The notes under the pieces were generated by a model. That model worked only from the letters and a program-made list of their open reading frames with translations. It was not told the origin of the DNA and did not search any database. The translations under genes and the position numbers were made by a program. Positions 63,228 to 64,000 of a stretch of 64,000 bases of DNA are shown in pieces; position 1 is the first letter of the stretch; each line of letters starts with the position of its first letter. Location of the stretch: assembly GCF_000214175.1 (NCBI RefSeq), contig NC_015564.1:1798001-1862000 (forward strand), written 5' to 3'. The stretch comes from Hoyosella subflava DQS3-9A1 (GTDB lineage Bacteria; Actinomycetota; Actinomycetes; Mycobacteriales; Mycobacteriaceae).

Positions 63228-63602
63228 TCACCGTGCTCGTGCTTGGACACCGTTGCGTCCTCCACAATCACAATTCCTCTTCATCACGATCCGGGAGACG
63301 TTACTTCCGGCGGAATAGACGCGATTAGTCTGATTGGTCGCCGACCACACGACCTTGTTCCCTTCGTACATTGTGACGCTGTAGAGCAGGTATCCGCTGG
63401 GGTTGTTCGCCCATAGCAGGACATTCTCCTTCGGATGGCCGGGTGTGAAGTGGATCGTCGTCGTCAGATCACGATCTCGGAATTCGTAGTTGCCGCTGTA
63501 CACGTATGTGGTCGATCCAGCGGAGGCGATTCCGGTGTTGACAGATATCCCCAACAGCAGTGACAGCGCTACGGCCGATCCGATCCTGCCGAAATTCTTC
63601 AT
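63228..63602 (-). CDS. small secreted protein of unknown function
   Basis: 124 aa. Signal peptide MKNFGRIGSAVALSLLLGIS, cleavage likely after NTGIASA. The mature part is beta-rich (TTYVYSGNYEFRDRDLTTTIHF, then LLYSVTMYEGNKVVW), with two Cys near the end (NCDCGG). Codon use and the AT-rich upstream region differ from the core genome to the left, suggesting recent arrival. I recognise no family. Confidence 0.6.
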   Translation of the reverse strand: MKNFGRIGSAVALSLLLGISVNTGIASAGSTTYVYSGNYEFRDRDLTTTIHFTPGHPKENVLLWANNPSGYLLYSVTMYEGNKVVWSATNQTNRVYSAGSNVSRIVMKRNCDCGGRNGVQARAR

Positions 63603-64000
63603 GGTCGTTTCAATTCTCTCGATGGGTAAAGGAGACCAACCATTCTGACTTCGTTGTGAAATTCAGATTGGAGAGCGAAAAACGAGGGTAAGCGTGCGTG
63701 CCAGGCTTGTTAAGCTTACGCTCCGAAAACGATCTCCCTTGTCAGCCAATCGAATTAATTTTAAGCGACTGAATGACACAGCGATCTCTCACCCATGCCA
63801 GGTCCTCATACCGCGCGACTGACATCGAAGCCGGCATCCGGGAGAAGGCAGACCGGACCGCGCGGTGGGTCAGCGAGCTGCAAGAGACCGTACCGATGCC
63901 CATGTAGGGCCGTGGCACCACATCGAGGTGTGCGACCCGGTCGGCGCGCCAGCTATGTCGTCGCCGACCTGCTGCCCGGCCCGGCAGACACGACTACATT
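63603..64000. other. AT-richer intergenic end of window
   Basis: Leader region of the small secreted protein and an unassigned 3' edge. Around 63660-63780 the base composition is clearly lower in GC than elsewhere. No gene, repeat or RNA could be supported; the window ends inside this stretch. Confidence 0.4.

Overview
This is a 64 kb stretch of a high-GC actinobacterial chromosome, densely coded on both strands. Several gene families and their order place it in the Mycobacteriales, the mycolic-acid lineage around Rhodococcus, Hoyosella and Mycobacterium. These are IdeR with the M. tuberculosis metal-ligand numbering, the arabinofuranosyltransferase AftC, the envelope protein Cei, a PacL1-CtpC metal-efflux pair, SigA and SigB, and a coproporphyrin-type heme operon. 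From about 17 kb to 60 kb the order follows, from memory, the M. tuberculosis Rv2715 to Rv2669 neighbourhood, with insertions (galE, acuC-pat, dtd) and losses (sthA, the TrkA pair). The genus cannot be fixed from the sequence alone; a Hoyosella- or Rhodococcus-like organism is my inference.

Left part (1-12.3 kb), mostly catabolic and accessory: the truncated RNA helicase hrpA; a homocysteine S-methyltransferase; a three-gene acyl-CoA dehydrogenase, thiolase and SDR operon facing a TetR regulator, with two copies of a 26-bp palindromic operator between them; an M19 dipeptidase; a dienelactone hydrolase; an AurF-like diiron oxygenase; and the wreck of a flavin monooxygenase, followed by about 0.8 kb with no convincing gene.

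Middle part (12.3-60.4 kb), core genome: pacL1-ctpC; a Ski2-like helicase; an alpha/beta hydrolase, a transglutaminase-like protein and a PAC2 protein; ideR-galE; a deacetylase/acetyltransferase module (acuC-pat); sigB with an ECF-type promoter; dtd and a methyltransferase; YihY; a helicase; sigA; ppgK and suhB; cei; a DUF4193/DUF3093/dut/DUF3710/DUF3159 run ending in a TRAM RNA methyltransferase; dxs; an RNase D-like protein; hemE-hemY-hemQ; msrB; a DUF389 protein; aftC; a TAP-like lipoprotein; a RibD-like reductase; an AFG1/ZapE ATPase; and a GNAT. These genes link iron control (IdeR) with heme synthesis, the two primary-type sigma factors, isoprenoid supply (Dxs) and arabinan assembly (AftC).

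Right part (60.4-64 kb): a small acidic protein, three minus-strand tRNAs (Gly-GCC, Cys-GCA, Val-GAC) with a terminator, and a plus-strand tRNA-Val(CAC). Just beyond that tRNA lies a frameshifted tyrosine-integrase remnant facing it. The rest is gene-poor, with a small membrane protein and a small secreted protein. It looks like a decayed integrative element or prophage edge at a tRNA gene.
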